Positions 16,327-26,198 of a stretch of 64,000 bases of DNA are shown piece after piece (the stretch's first letter is position 1; every line of letters starts with the position of its first letter). Under the pieces are notes generated by a model. The model did no database searches. It was not told the origin of the DNA and saw only the letters and a program-made list of their open reading frames with translations. The stretch is from assembly GCF_004346095.1 (NCBI RefSeq), contig NZ_SLZV01000010.1, positions 1-64,000 of the forward strand. The letters run 5' to 3'. Both the position numbers and the translations under genes were made by a program. The stretch comes from Faecalimonas umbilicata. Its GTDB lineage: Bacteria > Bacillota > Clostridia > Lachnospirales > Lachnospiraceae.

Positions 16327-16796
16327 ATGTAATCTCCTTTCAACTGAAAATCGAGAATAGCCATAAATATCCTTAACTTTCAATACTATAAATAAACATC
16401 TATCACATCATAATAATATTTCTAGATCAACTTAACACTTAAATAATTTTGAATAAAACTATTTAAAGCTGATAGTTTTTCATCGTATAGATTCTATTTC
16501 GACTGAATTCACTGGAAAATTTTATGATATTCTCTATTCTTTTTCTTCTAATATAATTGTATCAGATAATACTTACAATTAGGTGACACCATGTATTTAT
16601 ATAGAGAATCTCTACAAACTAAATATTTCTAATGAATTTCATTTTACTTAAAATTCTACAGTTAGTGACCATTTTAGCCTACTACATGAAAAAATAAATC
16701 AAAGACAGAAATACTCTGATTTCAAAGTATGATACGAAAAGCACTCAAACATCCTAAGTTACAGTTCTACATCTCTATTAAAAAATCAGAAAGCAA
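16327..16796. other. A/T-rich gene-free stretch with a candidate leftward promoter
   Basis: No gene found in either strand. The one promoter-like signal is on the minus strand: -35 TTACAA complement TTGTAA (16573-16578), 17 bases, -10 TATATT (16550-16555). It would give the small secreted protein a leader of more than 200 bases. No riboswitch or repeat was recognised. Confidence 0.4.
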
Positions 16797-16835
16797 TCAA
16801 AAAATACCAGGCAGAATCATTTGACCCTACCCGGC
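16797..16835 (-). terminator. terminator after the ABC permease
   Basis: CCAGGCAG (16807-16814) pairs with CTACCCGG (16827-16834) using two G-U pairs, followed on the minus strand by TATTTTTT. It separates the module from the small secreted gene. Confidence 0.6.
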
Positions 16836-16855
16836 TTTTCCTAAATTTCTCTATT

Positions 16856-19414
16856 TTACTCTTCCCTCAGATTTTCAATCACCCCTCTATGTATTTCCTT
16901 CCAATACGGCCGATAAGAAATATACACAACTACCAAAAGATACCCTAAAAAAATCAACGCAAGCCATCCCCACGCGGTTCTTTGCATAGTCGGAAATATA
17001 ATCTGTTCCATCCAACCGTAAAGATCTTGAGGTGGCTGCCATCCATCTCCCCACGCAAGACCCTCAAGCCGTTTCCAATATAAAAAGGACTGGAGTAGTA
17101 CTCCACATGGGATCACCGATAAGATTGCTCCCAGCTGAATTTTCATTGTTTCTTTCCAGTAAACCCGGCACAACCTTCGTTTTGGAATTCCAAGTGCCTT
17201 TAAAATTCCTACTTTCTTTCCGATTCCGGCTGCTTTTGCCCTTGCCATCTGCCACTGGATCAGCCAGGAAAGTATGACAATGACAACAAGCAGGAACACC
17301 GCTCCAAACATACTTGCAAACAAGTCTTTCCTCAACTGTTCTCTTCGGATCCTCTCATTTGTAATCGTACCTGCTTTTGGGAACTCTTTCTCTACCTCTT
17401 TCATAATCACCGACATTTCTCGATCTGTAAGATGTGTATCCCCATAACGATCGACAAATCCTTCCACATAACTGTATGTCTTCTCTTTTCCCATCCCATT
17501 GAGTTCCTGCACCAGTTTTCCTGCTGCGATCACCGTATACTCCGAAAATGCTTCCGCCACATAGGCATCGCGTGCTTGAAATTCCCTGATGATGCCTCCG
17601 ACACGCACAGATTTCTCTCCGCCTGCTCCGGTCAATGTAAGGGTATCTCCCTCGCGAATTTTCGTTTCCCGATGTTCTTGATAAAAGAGTGGAAATGGCT
17701 CTTCCCACCGATCCACCGCGTTTCCTTCTCTGTCCGTCAAAATAACTGGAAGATAGATTAAAATTTCCTCTCCATTCCAGAAAGCTTCTTCCTTCAGCGT
17801 CTTTTTCGCTTGTTCTTTTGCATACTTTTGAAAAAGTTTCTCCCCTCTCTCCACACCAAGTACCTGTGTTTCAAGCCTCTGTCCTTCCTGTCCTCTCAGA
17901 TTTCTATGCAGTTTTACATACTGTGTCTCCTCCATCTCTTCCCAAGTAAGTGAAATTGGATATGCTTTTTGCAACGTATTGACTTCTTTCACCCCCTGCA
18001 CAGCCTTCATACGTGTAGGTATCTCTTCCCGAAGCATATGTTCCGGAAGAATCCCCCTTCCAATATAATCGGGTGTCCACTGATATCCATAAGAATCTGC
18101 CCTATTTTTGACAACAGCAGTCACCGAATAGATCATGCACACACACAGAAATGTGCTGACGACAGAAAAAGTCCAAAGATATGGATGCAGTGCATGCTCT
18201 CTGCTCCACACTTCTTTTTTCCGAAATCTATGCTGTCTCTTTCGAATCATAGACAACCTCTTCTGCTCACTGATGTTCTCTGGCCGCTTCCCTCTTTGCA
18301 TCCTCATGACAGAACAGCCGATTGCAAGCCAGATAGAGACTGATACACTGAGGATCCCTATAAAAATCTGCCCGGGTTCTGCTGCAAATACAATCTCAAA
18401 GTGAAGTCTCTCACGGATTCCCCATACCAGAAAATAGGTTCCTGCCACACCCAAAATACTTCCTGTCAAAAATGAAATCCCCCAGAAAATTCCTCCTTCC
18501 CACAAGATCATCTCCTGTAGTTGTCGCTTATCCGCTCCAATCACTCTGAGCATTCGATACCCAACCTCCCGCCGTCTCAAGGTAGCAGAAAAAATCTGCA
18601 GAATTATCAGTGCAGAGGCAGCGCATAGAACTGCCAAAAGTACATTTGTATCTTCCAGAATACTTACTTTCTGTTCTTTCCCTGAAAGTTCATAGTAAGT
18701 ATTTTCATTATAAATAGTTCCATCTTTGCAAAAAGCTTCCAAATCTGTAACCGCTCCATAATATTTTTCAGAAATGTCAACCAGAAGTATCCTCTCTTTC
18801 TGCTCCTTTGGCAAATCTTCCCCTTTTGCAAACGCTGTCGGCCAATCATATCTGCCTTCCATCCAGTACATCGAATAATCTTTCAGGATTCCACTTAGGA
18901 TAAATACTCTCTGTTCGCTTTTTTCTTCTTTTGAAATTGGATCTTGATAATTCAGACAGACAGAAATCTTCTGTCCAAGTGTATAATCATACCCCATTTT
19001 AGTCAGTGTGCTCATCTCCACTGCAATTTCATTTCTCCTTTTTGGAAGATGCCCTTCTGCCAATTCCAATTTTCCAATCTCTGCCGCTTGCGAATCCATC
19101 GCACCGATGGTCCCATTCCCTTCCATATTTCCGATCGGATAAGTGGCACGCACTTCTATTTTTCCACTTCGTTCCACCATCGGCTGCTGCACTACCGCCT
19201 TTTCTGTCTGAGCATCATCGGTAAATACAGCCGCCTCCCATGCTCCATAAGCGCGCTCTCTCTGGCGCAATTCCGTTTCTGTCAGACTACTCTGCAAAAT
19301 CAGAATGCTCAGAACAAAGAAAAATGAAAGTGTACAGACCGCAAGCATGGCAAGACTGCTCTTTTTCCGGCGAAGCAGCCCCTTTCTTGTAAGTCTTCTA
19401 AGATTCGCATTCAT
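16856..19414 (-). CDS. FtsX-type ABC transporter permease (large)
   Basis: An 852-aa permease of the MacB/FtsX superfamily, partner of the ATPase encoded immediately upstream. There is one helix near the N-terminus (SSLAMLAVCTLSFFFVLSIL, residues ~19-40), a large external domain, three helices in the middle (~250-370, VLLAVLCAASALIILQIF, IFIGILSVSVSIWLAIG), another helix near 420, a second external domain, and three helices at the C-terminus (VFLLVVIVILSWLIQWQM, LALIFLGYLLVVVYISY). It is larger than typical BceB (~650 aa). Two extracellular domains fit a mechanotransmission or peptide-handling role rather than ordinary transport. The start at 19414 overlaps the ATPase stop and has GGAGGAAG before it. 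Confidence 0.87.
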   Translation of the reverse strand: MNANLRRLTRKGLLRRKKSSLAMLAVCTLSFFFVLSILILQSSLTETELRQRERAYGAWEAAVFTDDAQTEKAVVQQPMVERSGKIEVRATYPIGNMEGNGTIGAMDSQAAEIGKLELAEGHLPKRRNEIAVEMSTLTKMGYDYTLGQKISVCLNYQDPISKEEKSEQRVFILSGILKDYSMYWMEGRYDWPTAFAKGEDLPKEQKERILLVDISEKYYGAVTDLEAFCKDGTIYNENTYYELSGKEQKVSILEDTNVLLAVLCAASALIILQIFSATLRRREVGYRMLRVIGADKRQLQEMILWEGGIFWGISFLTGSILGVAGTYFLVWGIRERLHFEIVFAAEPGQIFIGILSVSVSIWLAIGCSVMRMQRGKRPENISEQKRLSMIRKRQHRFRKKEVWSREHALHPYLWTFSVVSTFLCVCMIYSVTAVVKNRADSYGYQWTPDYIGRGILPEHMLREEIPTRMKAVQGVKEVNTLQKAYPISLTWEEMEETQYVKLHRNLRGQEGQRLETQVLGVERGEKLFQKYAKEQAKKTLKEEAFWNGEEILIYLPVILTDREGNAVDRWEEPFPLFYQEHRETKIREGDTLTLTGAGGEKSVRVGGIIREFQARDAYVAEAFSEYTVIAAGKLVQELNGMGKEKTYSYVEGFVDRYGDTHLTDREMSVIMKEVEKEFPKAGTITNERIRREQLRKDLFASMFGAVFLLVVIVILSWLIQWQMARAKAAGIGKKVGILKALGIPKRRLCRVYWKETMKIQLGAILSVIPCGVLLQSFLYWKRLEGLAWGDGWQPPQDLYGWMEQIIFPTMQRTAWGWLALIFLGYLLVVVYISYRPYWKEIHRGVIENLREE

Positions 19415-20093
19415 TTTCTTCCTCCGTATCTGATACGATTTTCCCATCTTCCAGACAGATGATTCGATCTGCTCTCCTCGCAATATCAAGGTCATGTGTT
19501 ACCATCACAACCGTCTGACCGATCTGTCTCTGCAATTTTTGAAAAAGTGCAAGTACCTCCTCACTGTTCTTCACATCCAGATTTCCGGTCGGCTCATCTG
19601 CAAACAGAATCTCCGGACGGTTTGCAAGTGCACGCACGATCGCTGCTCTCTGCTGTTCTCCCCCTGACAGTTCTCCGGGGAAAAAATCTTTTCTCTCCCA
19701 CATATGCATTTCTTTTAAAAGAAATTCCACATAGTCCATATCCGGATTTTTATCGTCTAAATAAAATGGGATGAAAATATTTTCCCACACAGTAAACTCT
19801 GGAATCAGATAGAATTTCTGAAATACAAACCCAATCTTTTTCCTGCGAAGCGCAGCCATCTTGCGGTCTTTTAACCCAGTCAGCTCTACAGCTCCTAGAT
19901 GGACCGTCCCACTATCTGGAATTTCCAGACCACTTAGCACATTCAACAACGTTGTCTTCCCAGAACCACTTTTCCCAATCACTGCTGTAAAACTTCCCTT
20001 CCCAATAGAAACGGAAATCCCATTGAGCGCATGCACGGAAACTTTTCCGGCCTGATAGATTTTTGTAAGTTCTTTTGCTCTCAAAACTGCCAT
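19398..20093 (-). CDS. ABC transporter ATP-binding protein (MacB/LolD/Bce type)
   Basis: A 231-aa ATPase driving the FtsX-type permease. It has Walker A GKSGSGKTT, a Q-loop in FVFQKFYLIPEFT, signature LSGGEQQRAAI, Walker B ILFADEPTGNLD and switch His in VTHD. The phrase DEPTGNLD is typical of this exporter/efflux class. The start follows GAGGAGGTGACAT. Its stop overlaps the permease start. It lies 25 bases behind the sensor kinase, so regulator, kinase, ATPase and permease form one transcript. Confidence 0.95.
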   Translation of the reverse strand: MAVLRAKELTKIYQAGKVSVHALNGISVSIGKGSFTAVIGKSGSGKTTLLNVLSGLEIPDSGTVHLGAVELTGLKDRKMAALRRKKIGFVFQKFYLIPEFTVWENIFIPFYLDDKNPDMDYVEFLLKEMHMWERKDFFPGELSGGEQQRAAIVRALANRPEILFADEPTGNLDVKNSEEVLALFQKLQRQIGQTVVMVTHDLDIARRADRIICLEDGKIVSDTEEENECES

Positions 20094-20118
20094 ATGTCAC
20101 CTCCTCATCCTATCTCTA

Positions 20119-21399
20119 TTATAAGTCACATACCTTACAATCCGATGACAGGCTATGATCGAAATACTGCCGGTCAAAAACCGGAAAGCAGATTTGAAAG
20201 CAGACTCCCTCCTCTGTGTTTTCTAAAGAAATCGTTCCATGATGCTGGGCAATGATCATCTTCGCTAAATGAAGTCCGATTCCGCTTCCCCCTCTATGTT
20301 CACTGTCTTTTGCACAATAAAACCGTTCAAACAAATGTCTTTTTTCTTCTTCTGTAACATGATTTCCTTTTTGTCTGATCTGAATCTGTAAAACTCCCTT
20401 CCTCTTTTGTACCCAAACCTCTAATACACTGCACGCTTTTCCATGTAAAATACAGTTTTTTAAAAGATTTTCAAATGCCTCCGTCATCCATCTCAGATTA
20501 TATGCAAAGCAGATTTCCTTCTCCCCAAAAAACTGACACTGAATATCCCTCTCCTCTGCCAATATCCTCACGCGGTTCCATGCATGCTCAATGGCAATAT
20601 CCAAATATTGTTCCTTTTTTTCCATCTGTATTTTTCCTGCTTGCATCTTCCCCTCTTTTAACAATGCAGTGATCAACTCTGTCAATTCCTCCATGCGCGC
20701 TACGCACACCTCCAGTTTTTGTCTTTTCACTACGTCCGTTTCTTTGCGAAGCAGTACTTCCAAATATAACTGTGCCACAGAAACAGGAGTCTTTAACTGA
20801 TGTGCCATGTTTTCTAACAGCTCTCCCATCCCTTCCTTTTCCTTTTTTGCACACGCAACCTGCCAGTTTCCCCGGTTCTCTATCATCCTTATCTGAGATT
20901 CCATTTCAGAAAACAAACTGTCTTCCTCATAAACATCTTCCTCTGAAACGTTTCTCTCATTCCTCTCCATTCTCTCTGTAAGCATTTCCAGCTGTTTCTC
21001 CATTTTTTTCTTCCAACTCTGTATAAGAAAATATCCACTCAGAACAACAACTATCCATAATCCGACACCCCAGCACAATTTCTTTCCTAGGTCTGCCTGC
21101 CGGATGACGTCTCTTGTCTTCGCATAGCCGGACTGCTGCAGATAGATTTCACCTCGTTCCTCTGCCTTTTCTTTCTCTCCCTTTGTCCATCTCCCTCCTG
21201 CCTCTGTCAACTGCGCCACAATATTTTGCATCTGCTCCTCTGATATCCCATTTTCCTCTAATATCCCGAACAACATTCTGTCATACATTTCTGTCCGATA
21301 TGCATTCATTCCAATCCCAATTAAGAAAAGGAAAAAAACTATAGTACCTGCTCCCCACCAGATCTTGTTAAGACCTCTCCATTCCCGATACGTTCTCAT
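20119..21399 (-). CDS. sensor histidine kinase
   Basis: A 426-aa kinase. Transmembrane helices at about residues 14-34 and 108-126 enclose an external, Glu/Lys-rich domain of ~75 residues. A coiled linker is followed by the dimerisation domain with phospho-acceptor His200 in ENMAHQLKTPVSV. The ATPase domain has an N-box (FENLLKNCI) and G-box (GGSGIGLHLAKM). Classical Bce kinases have almost no external loop, so this one can sense its ligand directly, alone or with the ABC permease. It is co-transcribed with the regulator upstream (35-base gap). Confidence 0.93.
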   Translation of the reverse strand: MRTYREWRGLNKIWWGAGTIVFFLFLIGIGMNAYRTEMYDRMLFGILEENGISEEQMQNIVAQLTEAGGRWTKGEKEKAEERGEIYLQQSGYAKTRDVIRQADLGKKLCWGVGLWIVVVLSGYFLIQSWKKKMEKQLEMLTERMERNERNVSEEDVYEEDSLFSEMESQIRMIENRGNWQVACAKKEKEGMGELLENMAHQLKTPVSVAQLYLEVLLRKETDVVKRQKLEVCVARMEELTELITALLKEGKMQAGKIQMEKKEQYLDIAIEHAWNRVRILAEERDIQCQFFGEKEICFAYNLRWMTEAFENLLKNCILHGKACSVLEVWVQKRKGVLQIQIRQKGNHVTEEEKRHLFERFYCAKDSEHRGGSGIGLHLAKMIIAQHHGTISLENTEEGVCFQICFPVFDRQYFDHSLSSDCKVCDL

Positions 21400-21434
21400 T
21401 CTCCCACCTTCTGTTTTTCTTCATTTATTTTGTA

Positions 21435-22118
21435 TTATCGCTCATATACGGCACACTTCCAGCAATATCCAAATCCCCGGACGGTCTCAATATATGATTT
21501 CCCACCAAATGTTCCCAGTTTTTTCTTCAAACGGCTGATATATACCGTCAGTGTATTATCTTCCAACCCTTCCATTGACACACCAATCTGCTCCAGCAGC
21601 TGTTCCCTCTTTACTACTCTTCCCTTTTGTCTGACCAGTTCAGCACAGAGGCGATATTCCACCGGTGTAACAAGCAGCTCCTCTTCTCCCTTGTAAATCC
21701 GGTAAGCTCCTGTCTCCAATCGTAACTCCCCAGTCAGATATGCCTTTCTTCTGTCTCCCTCCGCCTTTTTTAACTGTACTTCCACTCTCGCCAGTAGTTC
21801 TCCTAACCGGAATGGCTTTCCAATATAATCTTCTGCTCCCATCTTCAGTCCTCGGATTACCTGCTCCTCCTCAAACGATGCTGTCAGAAAAATAATCGGA
21901 ACTGCCGAGCAGGCTCTTATTTTTCTGCAAAGCTCATATCCATCTCCATCTGGAAGCCCGATATCCAAAATACATAGATCTATCTGCTGCTTCTGAAACT
22001 CCCAGAAACCTCTCTGCACTCCGTCTGCCTCCGTCACTTCATACTGTTCTTCTCGCAAAGTTTCTGCCAGCTGTTCTCTCATATCCCGCTGATCTTCCAC
22101 CAGTAAAATCCGCTTCAT
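21435..22118 (-). CDS. OmpR-family response regulator
   Basis: A 227-aa regulator with receiver domain residues 1-~115 (acidic pair ED at 8-9, phospho-acceptor Asp in LCILDIGLPDGDG, Lys in IGKPF) and a winged-helix DNA-binding domain ~130-225 (VTPVEYRLCAELV, NTLTVYISRLKKKLG, IETVRGFGYCW). It is the first gene of the regulator-kinase-ATPase-permease transcript and presumably activates it. It has its own consensus promoter at 22190-22218. Confidence 0.95.
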   Translation of the reverse strand: MKRILLVEDQRDMREQLAETLREEQYEVTEADGVQRGFWEFQKQQIDLCILDIGLPDGDGYELCRKIRACSAVPIIFLTASFEEEQVIRGLKMGAEDYIGKPFRLGELLARVEVQLKKAEGDRRKAYLTGELRLETGAYRIYKGEEELLVTPVEYRLCAELVRQKGRVVKREQLLEQIGVSMEGLEDNTLTVYISRLKKKLGTFGGKSYIETVRGFGYCWKCAVYER

Positions 22119-22189
22119 CTTTTCTCTCCCTACCTCTCAGATCCTGATTTCCAAAACTTCTGATCTCTTCTATGCTTCTCTTAATTTTT

Positions 22190-22218
22190 ATTATAAATCA
22201 TCCTAATCCTACCCACAA
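22190..22218 (-). promoter_or_regulatory. sigma-A promoter of the regulator-kinase-ABC operon
   Basis: Minus-strand -35 TTGTGG (22213-22218), 17 bases, -10 TATAAT (22190-22195). The leader is about 70 bases. Confidence 0.78.
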
Positions 22219-22268
22219 TCTTTTCCGTAAACTGCAAGATTCCTTATATTCTTTTCCGCCAAATCTCG

Positions 22269-22320
22269 AAAAAAGAAAAAGAAAGCCATCAAACATTTCT
22301 GTTCAATGCCTTCCTTTTTC
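22269..22320 (-). terminator. intrinsic terminator after the DUF1934 gene
   Basis: Long, imperfect A/T-rich stem of about 19 pairs (22276-22293 with 22301-22319) around ATTTCT, followed on the minus strand by TTTCTTTTTCTTTTTT. Confidence 0.7.
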
Positions 22321-22328
22321 ATGCTTCT

Positions 22329-22802
22329 TTAGAAGTCCATATTTTTTGTAATCTGAAAGTCTCCTGCATCTTTGGACTTTACATTGATCCGGATCTGACA
22401 GTCTGCCAATGGCTCATGATTGACATCCAATATATATCCGACCTTTACATTGATATTATCCTCTGACACTTCCACTTCCATTTCTTTTGTATGGATACCG
22501 ATCAGAAGCTGTCCATACGGTGTCTGGTAATATGTAAGATTCTTTTTATTCTTCTCAAATACCATGTGCACATTTGATACACCGCTCTTCATCACTTCCA
22601 AAGTGTCCTCTCCGGTAATCTTTATTCGATTTTTTGTAATGCCCGGTATGCCCTCTGTAACTTCATCGAATAAAATGTAATGTTTTCCATTTTTGAGGAA
22701 ATAGTTAGCAGGAGCAACGACTTCAATAGGTTCATACTCTTTCTCCTCCTCCAGTACGTCCATCTGCAGTCCCGAAATACTTATTAATACGTCTTTTGTC
22801 AT
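22329..22802 (-). CDS. DUF1934 family (YwiB-like) beta-barrel protein
   Basis: A 157-aa soluble protein matching the DUF1934 family, a small calycin-like barrel with no established reaction. Family features seen: VLISISGLQ at the start, the NYFLKNGKHYILFDE and TKNRIKITGEDTLEVMKSG blocks, TYYQTPYGQLLIGIHTKEM, and YILDVNHEPLADCQIRI. It follows murI by 46 bases without a terminator, so the two are probably one transcript. Confidence 0.85.
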   Translation of the reverse strand: MTKDVLISISGLQMDVLEEEKEYEPIEVVAPANYFLKNGKHYILFDEVTEGIPGITKNRIKITGEDTLEVMKSGVSNVHMVFEKNKKNLTYYQTPYGQLLIGIHTKEMEVEVSEDNINVKVGYILDVNHEPLADCQIRINVKSKDAGDFQITKNMDF

Positions 22803-22848
22803 ACTCTCACCTGTACTTTTTGTCTGTCATCTCTCATATTGTTGCATT

Positions 22849-23685
22849 CTAATATTCTTCAATATTGATCTGCTTTGTCGTCTCAATATCATACGGCAAA
22901 ATAGAATTGGCAAACTGCTTGAACTTATCTGCCGCATCACTGACATAGAAGGAATACTCTCCATGTTCTTCCTGGTCATTCACCGGAGTGTCTCTGAGCA
23001 TCTCTTCTTCCTCCAGAAGCCGCTTAAGATCCATTGCAGTCTCATATGCCGGATTCACAAGATGAATCTTTTCTCCCATATATTCCCGGATTGTTGAGCG
23101 TAAGAGTGGGTAATGTGTGCAGCCAAGAATCAGTGTATCGATATCAGATTCTCTCATATCTGACAGATAGATATCAATGACTTCCCGGGTAATCTTATGT
23201 TTTGCAAATCCTTCTTCCACAAGCGGCACAAACAGGGGACATGCTCTTCCGGATACACTGATCTGAGGGTCCTCTGCCTGTATCAGTTTTTTATAAATCT
23301 CACTTTTTACCGTCGCCTCTGTACCGATCACTCCGATTTTTTTATTGATTGTCTCTTCCCTTGCCGCCCTCGCTCCCGGTGCAACAACACCGATGATCGG
23401 GATCTTAAATTCTTTCCGCACCGCATCCAGAGCAAGCGCACTCGCTGTATTGCAGGCAATCACAATCGCCTTCACTTCCTTCGTCAGCAGGAAGCGGATA
23501 ATCTGACGGGAATAGCGGATAATTGTAGTTTCCGACTTGCTTCCATAAGGTACTCTTGCAGTATCTCCGAAATACACAATACTCTCATTAGGAAGCTGCC
23601 GCATAATCTCCCTTGCCACTGTAAGTCCTCCGACTCCGGAGTCAAATACGCCGATCGGCATATCTTTCTTATTCTCTATCTTCAC
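22849..23685 (-). CDS. murI: glutamate racemase
   Basis: Makes D-glutamate for peptidoglycan by cofactor-free racemisation in the cytoplasm. Visible: FDSGVGGLTVAREI, GDTARVPYGSKS, the first catalytic Cys in IACNTASALA and the second in LGCTHYPLL. The longer frame to 23709 was rejected because a consensus promoter (23721-23749) would place the RNA start 4-5 bases before that ATG. The GTG at 23683-23685 has AGAAGGAG seven bases upstream, giving 278 aa. It is followed by the DUF1934 gene. Confidence 0.95.
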   Translation of the reverse strand: MKIENKKDMPIGVFDSGVGGLTVAREIMRQLPNESIVYFGDTARVPYGSKSETTIIRYSRQIIRFLLTKEVKAIVIACNTASALALDAVRKEFKIPIIGVVAPGARAAREETINKKIGVIGTEATVKSEIYKKLIQAEDPQISVSGRACPLFVPLVEEGFAKHKITREVIDIYLSDMRESDIDTLILGCTHYPLLRSTIREYMGEKIHLVNPAYETAMDLKRLLEEEEMLRDTPVNDQEEHGEYSFYVSDAADKFKQFANSILPYDIETTKQINIEEY

Positions 23686-23720
23686 AACATTTCTCCTTCT
23701 ATCTGCCATATCTGTTCTCT

Positions 23721-23749
23721 ATTGTACCCGCTTATCAGGCAGATTTCAA
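23721..23749 (-). promoter_or_regulatory. sigma-A promoter of murI
   Basis: Minus-strand -35 TTGAAA (23744-23749), 17 bases, -10 TACAAT (23721-23726). Confidence 0.75.
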
Positions 23750-23790
23750 GGGCATGTTCCCTTTACTCAAAATCCCGGTCCAATGAGAAG

Positions 23791-23853
23791 CAAAAAAAGA
23801 ACATTTTCAATCATCCCCCGTCACTGGATGCCCGTCCGAATTGAAAATGTTCT
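23791..23853 (-). terminator. strong intrinsic terminator after pfkA
   Basis: 14-bp stem AGAACATTTTCAAT (23798-23811) with ATTGAAAATGTTCT (23840-23853), followed on the minus strand by seven T. Confidence 0.93.
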
Positions 23854-23927
23854 TTCTTCCTTTGTCAGTCAGAGAAAACCATCTGCTCTGCCGTCCTCAC
23901 AGACAGATTGTTTCTCTTATAAAATCA

Positions 23928-24902
23928 CTAAATTGCCAGTTTTTTCGCAATCTCAAGCTGATACTCTGGAAGCTTCTTTTCCATGTTCAGCGCTTCATCA
24001 ATATCCACATCAATATATTCACCATGCTTGTATCCTACCACACGGTTCGTCTTTCCTTCGCAGAGAAGTTCTACTGCCTTTGCACCCATAATGGAAGCAT
24101 ACACCCTGTCCTTTGCTGTCGGGCTTCCACCGCGCTGCATGTGTCCAAGGATCGTCGCTCTTGTCTCCATTCCAGTTGCTTCTTCGATTCTCTTTGCCAT
24201 GTTGATAGAGTCTCCGACACCTTCTGCATTGATGATAATATAATGTTTCTTTCCGCGATCTCTGTTCTCAATAATTCTCTTGATAATTTCTGACTCATCG
24301 TAATTGTGCTCTTCTGGAAGCAGGATCTCCTCTGCACCGTTGGCGATTCCACACCACAATGCCAGATACCCTGCATCTCTTCCCATAACCTCTACAATAC
24401 TGCAGCGCTGATGAGAAGTCGAAGTATCACGCACTTTATCAATTGCTTCCATTGCGGTATTCACCGCTGTATCAAAACCGATCGTATACTCTGTACAATC
24501 AATATCCAAATCGATTGTTCCCGGGATTCCGATTGTATTGATTCCGAGATTTGCAAGCTTCTGTGCTCCGGCAAAAGAACCGTCTCCACCGATGACAACA
24601 AGCCCTTCAATTCCGTATTTCTTACAGATTGCAGCAGCCTTCTGCTGTCCTTCTTCTGTACGCATTTCCTTACATCTGGCAGTCTGGAGAATCGTACCTC
24701 CTCGCTGAATTGTATCAGATACGTCTCTTGCTGAAAGATCGATGATCTCCTCTTCCATCAGTCCCTGATATCCTCTTCTGATCCCTCTTACTCTAAGTCC
24801 TTTCCCCAAAGCTGTTCTGACTACGGAACGGATTGCCGCATTCATTCCCGGAGCATCTCCACCACTTGTCAGGACACCGATTGTGCGTATACGCTTTGCC
24901 AT
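23928..24902 (-). CDS. pfkA: ATP-dependent 6-phosphofructokinase
   Basis: Glycolytic enzyme converting fructose-6-phosphate to fructose-1,6-bisphosphate. At 324 aa it is the usual bacterial PfkA size. Visible: ATP-binding GVLTSGGDAPGMNA and GGDGSFAGA, the catalytic loop PGTIDLDID (common form PGTIDNDI; the catalytic Asp is kept), MGRDAGYLALW, and LGHMQRGGSPTAKDR. Gly at the nucleotide site favours ATP over pyrophosphate. The start follows TGGAGGTAATATC. It lies 70 bases behind dnaE but has its own promoter overlapping the end of dnaE. Confidence 0.96.
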   Translation of the reverse strand: MAKRIRTIGVLTSGGDAPGMNAAIRSVVRTALGKGLRVRGIRRGYQGLMEEEIIDLSARDVSDTIQRGGTILQTARCKEMRTEEGQQKAAAICKKYGIEGLVVIGGDGSFAGAQKLANLGINTIGIPGTIDLDIDCTEYTIGFDTAVNTAMEAIDKVRDTSTSHQRCSIVEVMGRDAGYLALWCGIANGAEEILLPEEHNYDESEIIKRIIENRDRGKKHYIIINAEGVGDSINMAKRIEEATGMETRATILGHMQRGGSPTAKDRVYASIMGAKAVELLCEGKTNRVVGYKHGEYIDVDIDEALNMEKKLPEYQLEIAKKLAI

Positions 24903-24960
24903 GATATTACCTCCATTTACCTATACCTAAATATTATTATTATTTATATATTTTGTGATT

Positions 24961-24989
24961 ATTTTAACATACTTAAAATTTGTTTTCAA
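24961..24989 (-). promoter_or_regulatory. sigma-A promoter of pfkA
   Basis: Minus-strand -35 TTGAAA (24984-24989), 17 bases, -10 TAAAAT (24961-24966). The -35 lies within the last codons of dnaE, so pfkA expression need not depend on intron-interrupted dnaE transcripts. Confidence 0.65.
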
Positions 24990-26198
24990 TGCATTTTTCG
25001 ACAACTTTCACACGTTCTTCCCCATAATAATTTGTCAGTCTGCTCAAAATATTCGGTTCAATCCCAATGTTCCAGTTACGCGGAAGGCGTTTTACTGCTT
25101 TCTCTGCCTTACAATAAATTACAACTGTGTCATCTCCTTCAGAATCCTGGAGCATGCCCATCAAAAGCTTTTCTTCCGCAAGATAACTATTTTTGTCTGC
25201 AAACTGGATCCAAAGTTCTCTCTTTACTTGATGAAACGGAATAATCTTCTCACAGATCAGTTTGCTAGGACGGTCATCTTCCTCAGAAACTCTTCCTTTG
25301 ACAAACACCTTCTTATCTTCTTCCAAGTATTGTCTGTTCGCCTCATAATCTCTCGGGAACACGACAACTTCCACCGTTCCGAGCAGATCTTCCACGGTAA
25401 TAAATGCCATCATTTGATTTGTCTTCGTATGCTTGATCGTCTTCCCTACGATCATTCCTCCGATGATTTCTTTCGCACCGTCATGCACCTTTGTCCGGTT
25501 TGTCTCCTCATCAAGCTGAAAGTCCAGTGTAGTTGCCGACACACTTTTCTTCCACTGCTCTTCATAGGCATCTAATGGATGCCCGCTGATATAAACACCA
25601 AGCACCTCCTTCTCAAATGCAAGAAGCGTCTCTTTTTCATATTCTCCAACATCCGGAAGCTGGATCTCAAATTCTTTCTTCTGATCTTCGTCGACAAAAT
25701 CAAACAGTGACATCTGCCCGCTCATCGAAAATTTCTTTTCCTGATTGACATTGTCTACAATCTGAATATAGATCATCATAAACTGCTTTCTTGTCCCGCC
25801 AAGATTGTCTAGCGCCCCTGCTTTGATAAAGTTTTCAATACTTCTTTTATTTAACATTTCTTTTAAGGAAATCCGTTCAATAAAATCTTTCAGTCCTCGG
25901 TACAATCCATTTTCTTCCCGTTCACTTACAATTGCTTCAATGACCGGCTTCCCGATACTTTTGATCGCCGCCAGTCCATAGCGGATATTTCCCTCATCTA
26001 CCGAGAATCCACTGACTCCGCGGTTGATATCCGGCGGAAGGATTTTGATGCCCATCTGCCTTGCCGCATAAATATATTCTGATACCTTTGTCGGATTTTC
26101 AATCACAGATGTCATCAGCGCTGCCATAAACTCAATGGGATAGTAATATTTCAAATAGGCTGTCTGATAAGAAACAACTGCATATGCTGCAGCATGAG
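24973..26198 (-). CDS. dnaE: DNA polymerase III alpha subunit, exon 3 (C-terminal 408 residues)
   Basis: Third exon of the interrupted dnaE. It begins with the last two bases of a Ser codon (TCT split T|CT) and reads HAAAYAVVSYQTAYLKYYYP, the conserved end of the finger region, then the helix-hairpin-helix and OB-fold parts (VFVKGRVSEEDDRPSKLI). Open reading upstream into GPGEKMEII is intron domain V/VI sequence, not protein. With exons 1 and 2 the frame closes to 1158 aa. Its stop is 70 bases from pfkA. Confidence 0.93.
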
